A DNA stretch of 37,272 nucleotides from Tubiluchus corallicola (GCA_030141605.1 JAQGDQ010000296.1:188001-225272); one strand, 5' to 3'; positions 1 through 14,024 are shown, numbered from the stretch's first letter. Translations and numbers: made by a program. The notes: generated from the sequence alone by a model not told the origin.

Positions 1-78
1 AAATGTAGAAATTGTTATGTAATATTTAAACTGCTTGTTATGAAATTTGGAGAATAAACATTACTACTACTACTATAT
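1..78 (+). repeat. possible 3' end of a LINE with (TAC)n tail
   Basis: An AATAAA signal at 53-58 is followed at once by a short (TAC)n run (62-75). This is how many CR1/L2/I-like LINEs end: a polyadenylation-like signal and then a short repeated tail instead of a long poly(A). Two firmer LINE 3' ends in this window have the same design (AATAAA then ATT or AAAT repeats, minus strand). The coding part of this element would lie to the left of the window and cannot be seen, so the call rests only on the tail architecture. Confidence 0.4.
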
Positions 79-186
79 ATTTATGAGCGGTTGCTCAACC
101 CGCTCACACAATTACCCTAACTTCTCACACACAAGTAAATGTAAGGAAACATCATACTTATAGCAGTTAGTCTAACTGCTAACTAA

Positions 187-285
187 TAAGAAAGAAGTGG
201 CGAAAAACTGTGCCCCAACCAAAACTCGAACCTTGTGCCTTCATGGCGCACGCGCTCTATCATTTGAGCCAATGAGTCAACACAG
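187..285 (-). repeat. tRNA-derived SINE fragment or tRNA pseudogene
   Basis: Read on the minus strand, an A-box-like TGGCTCAAATGATAG (257-271) is followed about 40 nt later by a B-box-like GGTTCGAGTTT (222-232). This is the internal RNA polymerase III promoter layout of a tRNA. The acceptor stem does not close convincingly and the region after the B box (GGTTGGGGCACAG) does not form a tRNA 3' half, so this is not a functional tRNA. It differs from the Thr-like SINEs elsewhere in the window: no CTTGTAA anticodon loop and a different body. A separate SINE family or an isolated tRNA pseudogene are both possible. Confidence 0.5.
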
Positions 286-425
286 CAGAGGAGGTCACAC
301 ACAAATAATAATCAGAGCCACCTATCTGATACCAATGATATATCACTTCCATTTTTGAATACACAGAACATTGAAATTTGATTAAAAACCTCTGCACCTT
401 TCTTTAGAATATCCGAAACACACGC

Positions 426-516
426 ACGTCGTCGTTGTCGTCATCATCATCTTCATGGTCATCGTCGTCGTCATTGCACTCATCGTCGTCATTGCCATTA
501 TCATTATCTGCGTCAT
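426..516. repeat. imperfect CGT/CAT trinucleotide repeat
   Basis: The tract consists of CGT, CAT and related trinucleotides in one register, with occasional TTG or TTC units. It is an interrupted microsatellite. No open reading frame of interest runs through it. Confidence 0.85.
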
Positions 517-837
517 CGCAACCATTCAGTCAAACAAGTAATTTCTTAACATTTTGGTAGATATATACATTTGCCCTTGCTGCTTCCAGGAATTTTTTGT
601 TTATAATAATAATATAATAATAAAAAGCATTGTTTATCATTGGACAATTTCCTAGACAGTTGACAGTAGACAAGTTAGAGAAAGTACTTTTAGTACATTT
701 AAGAATCTGACAGTGAAACGAATTCACGTACATTGCAAACTTATAGAGTTTTTAGGAAAAGCAATTCTATCAGTCAAGGGACATTTCTTGTTGTAAAAAT
801 ACCATGTTAATTTTTGCACTTTATTGCTGTCATTTGT

Positions 838-1012
838 TTATTAGCTCGTTTGTGTGTTTGTTTGTTCATATGTTATTTGTTTGTTCGTTTTGTGTTTTTT
901 GTTTATTTTATTCTCTGTTTATTTTGTTTATTTGTTGTTTGTTTGTTTGTTCGCGTAGTTTATTGTTTATTTGACTGTGTGTTCGATTTGTTTATTTAGT
1001 TGTTATCCAGCT
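838..1012. repeat. TTTG/TTTA-rich low-complexity tract
   Basis: The plus strand is dominated by degenerate GTTT tetranucleotides (GTTTGTTTGTTC, TTTGTTTATT and similar). The 61-codon open frame that crosses it encodes only Cys, Leu, Phe and Val runs typical of translated simple repeat, so I do not call a gene. Confidence 0.7.
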
Positions 1013-1596
1013 ATACGTTTTTGTGCTTTGTTTAGTTTTTGCATTGCCTCTTTACAGGTTATTTTAGGTTATTAAAGCTGTGGCTATTTAGGAATCACAA
1101 ATCATCTTTGCTTCATTACCCTTCTTGTATTGTTTTCTAGCTATGCTATTTGTTTATTGTTTTTATTTTGTCGTCAACTCGTGTTTAGTTCATCAACTTA
1201 AAATTCTGTCTGGAGATATGATTGGCGCGATTCCTCTGTTAAGACAATTGTTTCTAAACATGTGATCGAAATGACCACCACAGAAATAAAAATTACTAAG
1301 GCATGAAATTAAATCTTTCGAAACCGCAAATACAATAAACGTGAAGACTTCACGTGTTTAAACTCTCCAAGGAAACGTTACAAATCCGCATGTTTGCTGG
1401 AGGTTTGCAAAATTCGTAGTTATAACAAGACTGAATGAATCCTCATCTGAATCTGCGAGCATAACGCTCTGACAGTGTTTACACCTGATGATACCTGGTC
1501 CAGTGCGGCTGCAGATATTATCCCACAATGTATATTTAACTTGAAGGTTTAGAAGGAGTTTAATGATAACAAAAAACTCTCTGACATCTAGTGCAA
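1013..1596. other. non-coding stretch, nothing recognised
   Basis: AT-rich sequence with stops in all frames. I see no transposon ends, tRNA-like boxes or tandem structure. Confidence 0.5.
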
Positions 1597-2053
1597 TTGA
1601 TCCTTTGATTGAGCCGTACCATTTTTAGGGCCTCTATCCCAGGTTCTACCCTGCAAAGTTCTTGACTATAGTCCTTTGCGAGTTAACATTAATTAAAACT
1701 GAATGCCCTAACTTTCATGATTTGGCTCCTGTCTCGAGCCCTTAAAAAGTTGCGGCTTTTTTTAACTAAACCAAAATTGCCTGCTCCCCTAACCTGTGTG
1801 TCTATCCTGCAAGTTTCGTGACTCTGGTTAACACAGTTTTAGAAAACATTCAGTATTAGGCAGTTTGGACCCTTCAAAAATCCCAGCGTTTTAAAAGCCT
1901 AAATAAAATGACAATTAAAAAACTGACCAGTATTAAAGTACCTTCGACCCATTGACTGAGGTCACCACTCATCATTCCATTTTTAAGGTCTCTATCCTAG
2001 GTGTCTGCCCTACAACCGTGTACCTGCGTTTGCGATTTAATATGAATTAAAAA
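1597..2053. repeat. degenerate internally repeated module
   Basis: Two similar stretches of about 100 bp lie about 350 bp apart (1597-1699 and 1945-2053). Both run through a TTGAYTGAG-like start, then CCATTTTTA followed by GGCCTCTATCCCAGG or GGTCTCTATCCTAGG, then CCCTGCAA or CCCTACAA, and end in AATTAAAA. A third partial copy near 1781-1840 keeps the centre (TATCCTGCAAGTTTCGTGAC). This is a decayed tandem or dispersed repeat of unknown family. Phrases such as CAAGTTTCRTGAC recall dispersed repeats I associate with marine invertebrates, but I cannot assign a family. Confidence 0.55.
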
Positions 2054-4837
2054 GTGGAAAATGGATTCTTAACACAATGAACTGATGATGATCAGCGCAT
2101 GGCTTCTTCTAGATAAACGACGCTATCGCTTGCGGATAAAAACGTCATGTTATATAGCAGCTTAACTGACAAACTTCAGCAGTAGTTTACTTAAACTAAC
2201 ACGGTTTACCAAGAAATAACATAGACAAAATCCCTTTTGTACAAATTTGAAGTTTCCTACCAGAAAACCGTTTCACAGGGAAATTAGTTCTCGCAATATG
2301 GCTTACAATCACAGTGGCTAACATTGCAACATGATTTATATGAGGATAATTAAAACATATATGATATACGCGGCAAGGAAACCTTTCAAATTATGTTGCA
2401 AATTGAACCACGAAGAAAACAAAACAAAATAAAATTAGTACAACATTCACGCAAATGCGTCCACCCCACTGTTTGCATTGCCGAGTATTATGAGAAAACC
2501 TGAAAGGCAATTTCCGCTTTCCCAGTTTTTATAGCGCAATATCCGTGTTGTTATTAGACGGCCATTTCATGTTTCAACACGTCTTGCACTTTGTATCTTT
2601 GATCTGCAATCGATAATCTGGCTTTTCAGGTAATTGATTTGACACGAGCAGATTGTGTTGACCCAATCCGGTTGCTTGGTTATAAAGCAACATCAATATA
2701 AATTTTATATCCGGGAACGTTCTTAGCGGTAACCAAGGTCAAACAAGTCGAAACCATTTATTAATAACTAATACTCGAATACATGTAGTCTGTAATGTCC
2801 GCAGCAGACGTACGCGTTTCTTACTATGATGAATGTATGGTTCATTAATTTGTCATTCTCGGTGTTATGTAAAAATCTATGACTAAGGTACTATTGGAGA
2901 AATGTTAACACTGGTTAAAAGTGGCCAACGTCACCCCATCAAGATTCAATAGTTTCGGTTTTATGTGACATACCCACCTGACTTACAGTAAGACAGTACA
3001 TTTTCTGGTATCCAGCACAATATTCAGAGTTAAATTTCTTGCACCAAACTTGCTTGTACCAAATTTGCTTCTCGATAGAACGTTGTTGGAATATAACAGA
3101 TCTAGTTCCTCTATAATACCCTATCTTATTGTATGTATTCTAGTTATAGCGATGACGGCACTACGAAGACAAACGTCAATGAGTGTGAAATTATCGGTGA
3201 TGTTTACCATTCTTTTCCTCAATAATTCTAATTCTAGCTTTTGCTTCCACGTAAGATAGAAATTTTGTTTGTCAGCTGGTCAGCTTTAGTGTTAAATGAC
3301 AGTGATTTCTATAAATCCTAATTGTCATTAAACACTTCACTTATTTGTCTTTCTTCGACTAAATTCGACCATCTTGTCTGATCGCGTAGATAGTTGTGCC
3401 TATCCAAGCATGTTATATTAAATTTACTGCCCCGACAGTGCCTTTAGTTTGGACGTTCTAGCTAATCGTATAAATGAGGCTTGAGATTGAACCGCTGGGT
3501 TGAATGACTCTAACTTGTTGTAATCCGTAGCAGCAAAGTAAAGCTGATCAGATTTTGAGTAAAACTTATCAATAAATTCCGATAATCACACAAAATAAAA
3601 ATAATTATAGTGTGCTTTCTAAATATAAACTTGTGTTGTTGGTTCAGCTCTTATGGCTGTCCCAAGTAAACTATAAAGTTTGTTAATACTAAACTATTTT
3701 TGCTTTGAATAACGTTAGTAAACAGTATTGTTGAATCGGCTTTAATAAACATTGTGTAAAATTTGTGAGCTTGTATGTTTTTTTCCCTCATAATATACAT
3801 CTTTTTCATTAGTGACAGTTTTAACAGGTTTGAAATGGAACATAACGTAAACCACAATTTTATGTTCTTTTTTATGTTCACTGCTTTTTACAACATATTT
3901 TCGCGAAAAAATTCTTTCTCAGTGGTATAACAATCACAAGCAGTTTCATTTACGCTTCGATACAGATATAATAAAATAATGTGTTCCGAAATTTAACTAT
4001 TTGTGCTTTTTTCGTCTCTTTTTTCCTGTCATAATGTTATTACAAGACAGTGATGTACTGAAATGTCCTGTTTTGCACTTCGTTAATTGGGTGATGATTT
4101 TATTATAGATTAATTTATTTTAGAGAGCATATACATAGTTCTGACATAAATCTGGCAGTACGGCTGCAGTGCCATTAATACAACGGTCACAATACCGCTG
4201 ATTCGCTTCTTCGTGATCCTTCACATGGTCGATCTAATAGAATCGTGTTGATGTATTTAAGCCAAAGTCCATGCATAAACTTCTCTTTGTCATGGCCTCA
4301 ATGAATTTTAAACCATTAAGCATGCCTTTATCTCCTCCGACGTGAATTGACGATGAATAAAAGCTTTCGTTCTACTGACCAAAGCGCAGCCGGCTTATTT
4401 TAATGCCTTCACACATTCTGGGCATTATCGCAAGCTGTAAAAGTCACAGTTATTCTATGATATACAGACCCGTGCCATTGGAAAAGCGCAGCTGTAAATA
4501 CTTAACTCGCCACACACACACTTCTTATATAGAAGGATATTAGTGTTACCAAATACGAACATTACCCTTTTTCTACTTAAATAAATACTAGCATTAGTGC
4601 CATGGAAATATAAATGATCAAAAATCAAGATTACAGTTAATTTTGTAAAAGCAGATTCAACAAGTGTCAAACTTGTTGAAGCAATTTGACGTGAACTTGG
4701 AATATACGATTTGAAGTAAATGGCAAGAAATCAGGCCATTGGTATCACTAAACTTAGTGGAGCTGTTCACGTTCATTGTTATCGTTCTGATATGAATTTC
4801 AAATGAGACGTCACGCTGAAGATCGTCGTCGAGTCCC
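2054..4837. other. long non-coding stretch, nothing recognised
   Basis: AT-rich sequence. Open frames reach only 60-76 codons, begin at chance ATGs and have biased low-complexity composition. I see no splice-bounded exon series, repeat family or RNA gene. Confidence 0.5.
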
Positions 4838-4866
4838 TGCCCTTCCGTCGTTGTCGTCGTCGTCTT
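4838..4866. repeat. short CGT/TGT trinucleotide tract
   Basis: CGTCGT- and TTGTCGTCG-type triplets, interrupted, just upstream of a SINE copy. Similar in kind to the tract at 426-516. Confidence 0.6.
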
Positions 4867-4896
4867 TTTAGTTGAGCCCCTGCTCTTTCGAAACGC

Positions 4897-5035
4897 TGTA
4901 CATGTCATTGCACTGGGGAATACGGTTGTCTTGTAAGCAGAAGGTCCTTGGTTCAAATCCAGACTGTCTTCCAATTTTTCCACATTCCTGTCTCTCTGGT
5001 TTGGTGTCAATATTTAATTAGTTGCGGGTTTGTTC
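4897..5035 (+). repeat. tRNA-Thr-like SINE, copy 1
   Basis: The tRNA-related head contains an anticodon-loop-like CTTGTAA (anticodon TGT, threonine) followed by AGCAGAAGGTCC and a full B box GGTTCAAATCC (4950-4960). The A box region (about 4901-4915) is degraded. After the B box comes a body shared with three other copies here: AGACTGTCTTCCA, a CACATTCCTGTCT-like phrase and then an AATATTTAATTAGTTG block. This is the standard layout of a tRNA-derived SINE: Pol III promoter head, conserved body, AT-rich end mobilised by a partner LINE. No target-site duplication was found by eye. Confidence 0.65.
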
Positions 5036-5049
5036 TACCAGATGAATTT

Positions 5050-5232
5050 ATTTTCAGAGATGGCGATGAATTGGTTGATATGGTGGTGGAGTCAGTAGTG
5101 GAGGTGGCTCTTAGCGGCAGCAGCAACTGTGGTAAAGTGCCTTTTGGGCGTGAAAGATTACCTTGGTTGCTGTTGTGTAAATGGTCCTCGCGGAGGCGAC
5201 AGTGGTATTTGTGGTAGTGGTATTTGTATTCC
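5050..5232. repeat. GGT/GTG/CAG-rich low-complexity region
   Basis: Repeated GTGGTGG, GGAGGTGG, GGCAGCAGCA and GTGGTAGTGG words form a degenerate trinucleotide region directly after the SINE. Overlapping open frames exist on both strands (plus about 4948-5217, minus 5007-5240). Their low-complexity composition and their overlap with the SINE argue against a gene. Confidence 0.5.
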
Positions 5233-6854
5233 ACTATCAAGGTTCACACGAGAATAAATGCCGAACAAAATTTAGTAAAGTTAATGAAAAAAGCTCCGTT
5301 TCGCCCAAAAATTCTCCAGTCGTGCATAACACAGACTCATGTGCCAAAATTCGATAGTAAACACGACTGCTGATTCGATCACTGCTAAGCTTTTATGTTA
5401 ATTACTGCCCTGCCTAGGTTCAAATTCAATTACTCCAAGGATTAATTAAGTCAAAAGTAATAATGTTCACATGTTCACCACTGACCTAGATTCTTCAGCT
5501 CAAAATGTGATAGTAGCTAATAGGTTATTATGTAATCTACATAATTTAGAAGTGATTACTTTGGATTAGTATGCTTTTCATACAGTGGCTCATGTTGTTT
5601 ACGAGCTGATTTTAAAACAGCTCAAATTGATTAGCTTTTATTAAAATTGGTCTGTTACTCCAGTTATTTTCAAATTAGCAGCTTGGCAGATTTGCTAAAC
5701 TGGGAATGTGCTCCTTCTTGAAAATAGTTTTAAACTATAATTAAGAGACATTTGGTTCTCAAACAGGAAGCATTTGGCTCCCTTGTGAGGAATTTTAAAT
5801 TTATGGAGAGGAATTTTTAACCAAGGGAGGAGTTCAGCCAGAAAACAAATTTCAAACAGTAAAAGAAGAGCGCTACACCTCTCAGTTCGGATGCTGTTTG
5901 GTTGTGATGTGGTGCACACGTTCGAGAGTTCATGCGTGAGAACAGCTGTAAACTTGAAATTTTAATTAATAAAGTTAAAATTTGGCAAGTTTTGTAGAAT
6001 TACCATTGTTATGAGTATAACGCTAAACAAGTTCGACTCAAACTATTGATCGAGGGTCTTGCTGAACTCGTGGATCAATATGAAATCAATATCGCCATTT
6101 TGAATTTAAGATGGCAAATCAGAACACCATCTCTGTCACTCGATGCAGAATTCTCTAGTATATTCATGTGAAGTTTCATTAGGGATTTTTTGAAAGGTCA
6201 TCCCGCAATAACACGAACAAGAATAACCAGAAGATGCTAATAAGTAGCGATTTGAGTCGAGTCTCGACCAAAAATATTAGGTGATAATTTAAAATACTGA
6301 AGTAATTGAAAAAACTTGGAATCACAAGGAAAACGGTGGCCTGGGACTTTGAGGACCACAAAGCAGGTTGAAGTGGCGTTTACGTAGCATCCGGTGCTTA
6401 TGCGTTTTGGGTAGTGCGGACTAGGTAAAATCGGTTTATATTGTTTTAAATGCACCCGTTTATGCAGCCAGCTTATACGTTATTCTTTTTTACAGCTATT
6501 CCTGTTGATTTTTCCGCAGCTATTCCGCTGGTGGCGCATACGCAGATGCTACGTGAACGCCACTTTAGAATAGATCACGAACTTGGGTCAAACTCAATCG
6601 CAGTTTCCTCACTAATTTCACTAGGGGATTTGCAGTTTTTAAACTATTCAAGCTCAAGTATGGAGTAAACTCTGGAATTTTTTGAAAAACGAATATGTGA
6701 AAATTTGTTTAGGCCTATAATCTTAGTTAAAGATTACTGGTAGTGGTTAATAATCTTGGATAAATCAAACTTGACAAAAAACGACATGTTAAAATAATTT
6801 AAAACCATTTATAATCTTAATATTTGATTGACTGATCGGAAAACCCCGTGAAGG
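5233..6854. other. non-coding stretch, only weak repeat hints
   Basis: No gene recognised. Around 6090-6190 there is a small hairpin (AGATGG ... CCATCT) followed by a phrase like GTGAAGTTTCATTAGGGATT. It vaguely resembles the CAAGTTTCRTGAC phrase of the 1.6-2.05 kb repeat, but is too short to assign. Open frames of 60-74 codons overlap one another on both strands and look like chance. Confidence 0.45.
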
Positions 6855-7005
6855 GGTGGTGTAATCTTGTGGTTGTGGTGCATGACATGTAATCCCAAAT
6901 GTGACCGGTTCAAGTCTAGGTTGCAGATTCCATCCCGTCTTTTTTACATTCCTTTCTTTCGACCAGGTTGGCTTCAAAATTTTAATAATTAATATTCATT
7001 CAATC
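6855..7005 (+). repeat. tRNA-Thr-like SINE, copy 2
   Basis: A head with an A-box-like TGTAATCTTGTGG (about 6860), an ACATGTAATCC loop region and a B box GGTTCAAGTCT (6907-6917) leads into AGGTTGCAGATTCCA and a TTTACATTCCTTTCTTTC phrase. It ends in an AATTTTAATAATTAAT block. The body order matches the copies near 4.95 kb and 27.9 kb, so this is the same family, more diverged. Confidence 0.65.
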
Positions 7006-7550
7006 ATTAACCAATAATCTTTAAATTAAGATCATAAATTACTAGGTCCAAGCTGTTTGAAGCTGATTTGGTTTACCAAATAAATCAATCGAAAGCTGAA
7101 AGCGCTGGCTCAGTGTGTGAATAAGCTCAGTGATGCAAACTTCCATAGCCATTCTGCATGCTTCTATGGAAATGTGATGCATTTAAGGGTACACGCACGC
7201 TGAGAACCAATCAGAAAGTTAATTAAGTGGTGCAGCATAATTACACTCAACTAGCTGAAAGTTTATCCTGTATGTCCCTGAAGGATGCTGTGTAACTAGG
7301 CTACGCTGATGCTGATTTGCTCAATCCGGATGATGTTGGGCTATTTAATGAACGTTCATCTCAAATGATAAACACGTCGTAACACACTGTACCAACAGTT
7401 AACAACGCAGTTACTGTGCTCTCATTTGCAGAGATGAAATGATGTGCTCGGTGAAACTTTATGAAACGGTTATTCGTCATAATACTCTGAGCTCGGAAAC
7501 GTTTTGACAGTCGCGACTTTGCCGCTGCCGACCATCTACTGGCATGATCC
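7006..7550. other. non-coding stretch left of the DNA element
   Basis: No gene or repeat family recognised. A small hairpin TTCCATAG (7141-7148) and CTATGGAA (7164-7171) is present; such 8-bp arms occur by chance in this much sequence. Confidence 0.45.
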
Positions 7551-7755
7551 GCGTAAGGACCTATTATGTAATAGCTGTTCTGTACATAATATGTACCCAT
7601 TATGTAATACAAAAAATAACCGATATACAATAATGTGCCCATTATGTAATACCTTTACCTGCCCAAAATACATGTATAGCAAAAATTGCCCTTTTTTGTA
7701 ATAACTGACATATGCACTATGTAATAAACAATCTGTCCATTGTGTAATACCTATT
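7551..7755 (+). repeat. left terminal/subterminal repeat array
   Basis: It holds the outer terminal repeat and copies of the motif at 7559-7573, 7596-7610 (exact CCCATTATGTAATAC), 7638-7652 (exact), 7715-7727 and 7737-7750. A 15-bp palindrome GTACATA-A-TATGTAC lies at 7582-7596. Motif spacing is roughly 20-60 bp. In known DNA transposons such arrays are transposase binding sites; here that role is inferred. Confidence 0.65.
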
Positions 7756-7792
7756 TTAACATCTCGAACATTACATTTATTATAATTAGTTT

Positions 7793-7870
7793 GAAAGTGG
7801 TTGACTGGTACGGCACTGCTATACCAAGGGTTCCAAGTTCGAATCAACTGTGTCATTGTTGTATTTGTAC
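7793..7870 (+). repeat. tRNA-like Pol III promoter / SINE fragment inside the DNA element
   Basis: An A-box-like TGGTTGACTGGTACGG (from 7798) and a B-box-like AGTTCGAATCA (7836-7846) are 38 bp apart, close to tRNA spacing. The body shared by the Thr-like SINEs is not evident. It may be a separate SINE or a tRNA pseudogene nested in the transposon. Confidence 0.45.
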
Positions 7871-9077
7871 ATAATTCAATCGCTTTGTTATTCGTCTCTT
7901 CATTTTCGTCAAGAATTTGCAAACTGCGCTGTAAAACAAGGTAAGCATACTTTTCCCAATTCTTTACGAAAACATAAATTTTAAGACGATCTTTGTCATT
8001 GACATTTCAGCTAAAAATGTATAGAAAATGTAATAAAAGGTAAAAAAAATTACACGTCATTTCGGCACGTATATTTTAATTGTTTTTGTGGCTCATTTAT
8101 CCATAAAAATCTTAAGATTCGTCGATCATTTAATGTAACTAACACGACTTTGCTGGAGTCGAAACCTATTTATGACTGTGTTAAAAAACTTCTAAGCAGT
8201 TAAAAAAAATTAAAAATAGAAAAAGCAATTGCTACGCTTATAATTATTATTCTTAATATTTTTAATAAATTCGTAAACATTAATTTTTTCATTATTCATA
8301 ATTCTCTCCAAGACGGCCTACTTTTATAGTTTATCGTGGTTTGTTAAGTGCTAATATTGTGGCGAAATTTACGGAGTTACTGTATCTCATTAATTTTATC
8401 CTTAATTCCTATGAATTGGATTTCTTTACCCACTAAGCTGCCATACCAATGGATAAAGGCAGCATGTTTTGTTTTTCTGCCTTAGAATGAAAAGGCAGTC
8501 TCATCCATCAGTAAATTTTGTTAATTACTATTGACACAGTCATCAGTACCATAATAACATATAAAATTTTTGCTTTGAGAAATCAAAAGAGCAAAGTTTG
8601 AAGGTCTCCACGTACATTTAAGTGCGGACTTTTGCATCTGGAGGAAGTATATTCCACTGGAGAATAGCGATATTGTGCGTAGATAGAATGAGTTATAAAA
8701 ATCCTTTTTAGCTTTTATTCTTTGGCATCTCATAATTCAAACCATGAAAATATGGAATGCTCAATTGTTTGATTGGCATATTTGAGCTTAATTAGTGACT
8801 GTTGTTAGTTCACACATTATCGACAGTGTCTGATTCTCCCGGTACACTGACTCTCACGTTCTGATTTTAGCATGGTGCTAATAAGCAAAGTAGTAGCAGG
8901 ATCTGTAATATATTCTGTCATCTTCAACTTGTGTGGCAAAAGTTATGTAATACATATCTAAATCACTATTGAAGAGTTATAAAAACAATGCTGGCGATCT
9001 TCAACAGGGCCTCTTCCAAACAGGTATATTGGAGATAAAAATGATCACTGCAAAAGTTAGTACAAAATGAGCAGATT
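7871..9077. other. interior of the DNA element, no gene
   Basis: AT-rich interior with no long open frame (longest about 70 codons, minus 8521-8733, unrecognised). One extra motif copy, TTATGTAATACAT (around 8942), lies in the left-arm orientation shortly before the right array. Confidence 0.5.
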
Positions 9078-9218
9078 AGGTATTACATAATGGGCACATA
9101 AGATTTTTTACACAATGTGTCAATTTTATAACAACGTTATTACATATTGGGTATTTTGTATAACCATATGGTCACATATTATATAATGGGAAATTTTTTA
9201 CATAAGAGGTCCTTACGC
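9078..9218 (-). repeat. right terminal/subterminal repeat array
   Basis: Contains GTATTACATAATGGG (9080-9094), the exact reverse complement of the left-arm motif. More diverged copies follow (around 9140 and 9172-9190), then the outer terminal repeat ending at 9218. A palindrome ACCATATGGT lies at 9163-9172. Read inward on the minus strand it parallels the left array. Confidence 0.65.
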
Positions 9219-11970
<2,752 letters not shown>

Positions 11971-13609
11971 CTTTCTCAGTATTTTATTTTTTAGCTTTCA
12001 ACACAAGAAATATTATAATTTTAAGGCGAAGCATCCAAGCGAAATCTTAGTGAAACCGACACGAAGCTTATAAACCATCTAAAAAATTTCAACACAGTTA
12101 TGGTTATAATGTTGCTATATATTAAGTTACAAGAAAACTCGTTACTCACATAAAGTTAAAAAAATTCATCTTTAAATTTTGTTTCATTTACATTTTACCT
12201 TATTGCCCTCAGAGCTTGTATTAGCAGTAACGCTTTATATAACGTGAAGATTTAAACTTCCACGATGACCGTTAGGCGCTGTTATTTTAATAAGTCAAAC
12301 GACCTTAAATAAGCTTAAATAACATTGCGTAAAGTTTGACAAAATAATCAGAACATTTGTTCGCAAATTTCACTAACTAGGCAAAAGTATTAACCACTAT
12401 ATCTTGTCAATAAGATTAAAAATATGGTTTTTTGGTGAGTCAGCGGTGCACACTGGAAAAGTGAGTCAGCTTACCAGTTGTCGCAAACATTTTAAATTAC
12501 TAAGAACTTTCTTGTTTAGTTACATAAATTTTTCAAGCGCAATGCTAAATAATATAACTTTATATAAAAAGTTTTTTGGGTCATACTTTAAAATTTCCTT
12601 TCGCTTTTAAAGTTTAAACTTTTAACCTTATCTGAACATGTTAATGCCCGCATTTTGATAAAATATTGAAAAAAACTGAAAAAGTGCTGACAAAGCAAAT
12701 TATCAACCATGACGTTCGATGCTTTCTAGAAGATGGGTCATTTACCTACTAATTATATGATTATGGCGTTAACAACTTTGATTTGATATGCTTTGATAAA
12801 ATAAAAAAATTATGCGTCATTAAAAACAGTAATAATAAAAACATCGGAAGTTAAAAGAGGACAATTCACATTCTATTTTACTAAAAATCGATTTAAAAAT
12901 CGTCAATTTACACCACTTATTACTACTCCGTAAACACCCCATCAAAAAAAACCTACAATCTCATTAAATCATTAACTAGTATCCATTAAATATATGTCTA
13001 TAACTCCGTCTTAAAGTAAAATGTACGTAAATTATAACGTAAGTTATACGTGCGTCTAAGAAGCAACAGCGGCCTTAACGTGAAAACTATGAACGGAAGC
13101 GATGGAATAGCTGTGAACGTGGAAGCTGTAAAAGAGAAGAGCCTAATTTTGTGGTTACTAGACTGCACGCCACTTCTAACTGTTTTTGATGCAACTGTAA
13201 CAAGCTATTCCCTCTTTAATTATGAGGCTTTCAGTAATATTTTACTCTATTTAATCTTTTCAAAACGTTTTGCTTTTACCTAAACGTGCCTAATTTTCCG
13301 ACAAAGATCGTTCCTTTTCTGATCAAATTTTGGAGTCTTACTTCTAAATAACAGGGCCTAAATAAGTAGACATACTTACCTTCGGGATATAGTTCTTAAC
13401 TCATGAAAATCGTTTAAACGTTTAGACAATGCTAGACATTCAAGCTTTTTGAATCTTGACTGAAAGAGAAGTAACGAGAAAAGTTAACATTCATTTTTTA
13501 TTCTAAAAGAAAACTATAGAGGAAGCTTCTCTGAACAGTATAGACTTCCACAAGATTAATATGCTCTCTTTCTTCACTCATTTCTGCCATTTCACTCTTC
13601 CTGAGTCAC
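11971..13609. other. non-coding stretch, nothing recognised
   Basis: AT-rich, with short chance frames (68 codons at 12404, 77 codons at 13050). No motif, RNA gene or repeat structure recognised. Confidence 0.5.
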
Positions 13610-13636
13610 CCCCCCCTCTCTCTCTCTCTCTCCCGC
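13610..13636. repeat. short C-run plus (CT)n
   Basis: A run of C residues followed by about ten CT units. A minor microsatellite. Confidence 0.8.
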
Positions 13637-14024
13637 TCCCTCACACTCTCACTCGACTTTCACGCGTTGTCACTCCCCGGCCGTATACAAAACTTGTGAT
13701 TGTATACACACTTGGTGTCGGCATATATAAAACTGCACTTGTATTAGTGCAGAAAGGAATGATAAAGCTGTGCAAAGTTGATGATGTTTAAGGTAAAGCT
13801 GGTTACGCGTGGACGCGACTGTTGGAGTTGGTTATTGAGGAAAATATGCTTTGCATAAAATGACTTGTAAAAACTTAGAAGCAATGTATGCCCGTACCAA
13901 ACGCTTATTGGTGTAAAATATACTTAGGTGCATTTGACAAATGGATTTTCTCATTTTAAGTACAAGTTAATTAAAAACAACACTAACAATAAAACGGAGT
14001 GACAACCAACAGCCACTGTTATAG
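13637..14024. other. non-coding stretch
   Basis: No feature recognised. A chance 76-codon frame spans the CT tract and its flank (13561-13791). Confidence 0.45.

Larger units (their letters stand above)
7551..9218. mobile_element. probable non-autonomous DNA transposon with subterminal repeat arrays
   Basis: The left end starts GCGTAAGGACCTATTATGTAA. The right end, read on the opposite strand, starts GCGTAAGGACCTCTTATGTAA, so the outer 21 bp form inverted repeats with one mismatch. Inside both ends lie several degenerate copies of CCCATTATGTAATAC, in one orientation at the left (7559-7750) and inverted at the right (9080-9218). The element is 1668 bp and has no transposase-like frame, so it would depend on an enzyme supplied elsewhere. 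I could not find a convincing target-site duplication (left flank ends GGCATGATCC, right flank begins ATGTGATACT), so the superfamily is open. Long subterminal repeats suit several cut-and-paste groups. Confidence 0.65.

Noticed and set aside
7141-7171. Small hairpin TTCCATAG/CTATGGAA, and similar 8-bp hairpins near 23651 and 23710
   Set aside because: Arms of 8 bp occur by chance many times in 37 kb, and no associated feature was seen.
7536-7922. 128-codon minus-strand frame
   Set aside because: It is composed of the left transposon array and the antisense of the tRNA-like element. The peptide has no protein family features.
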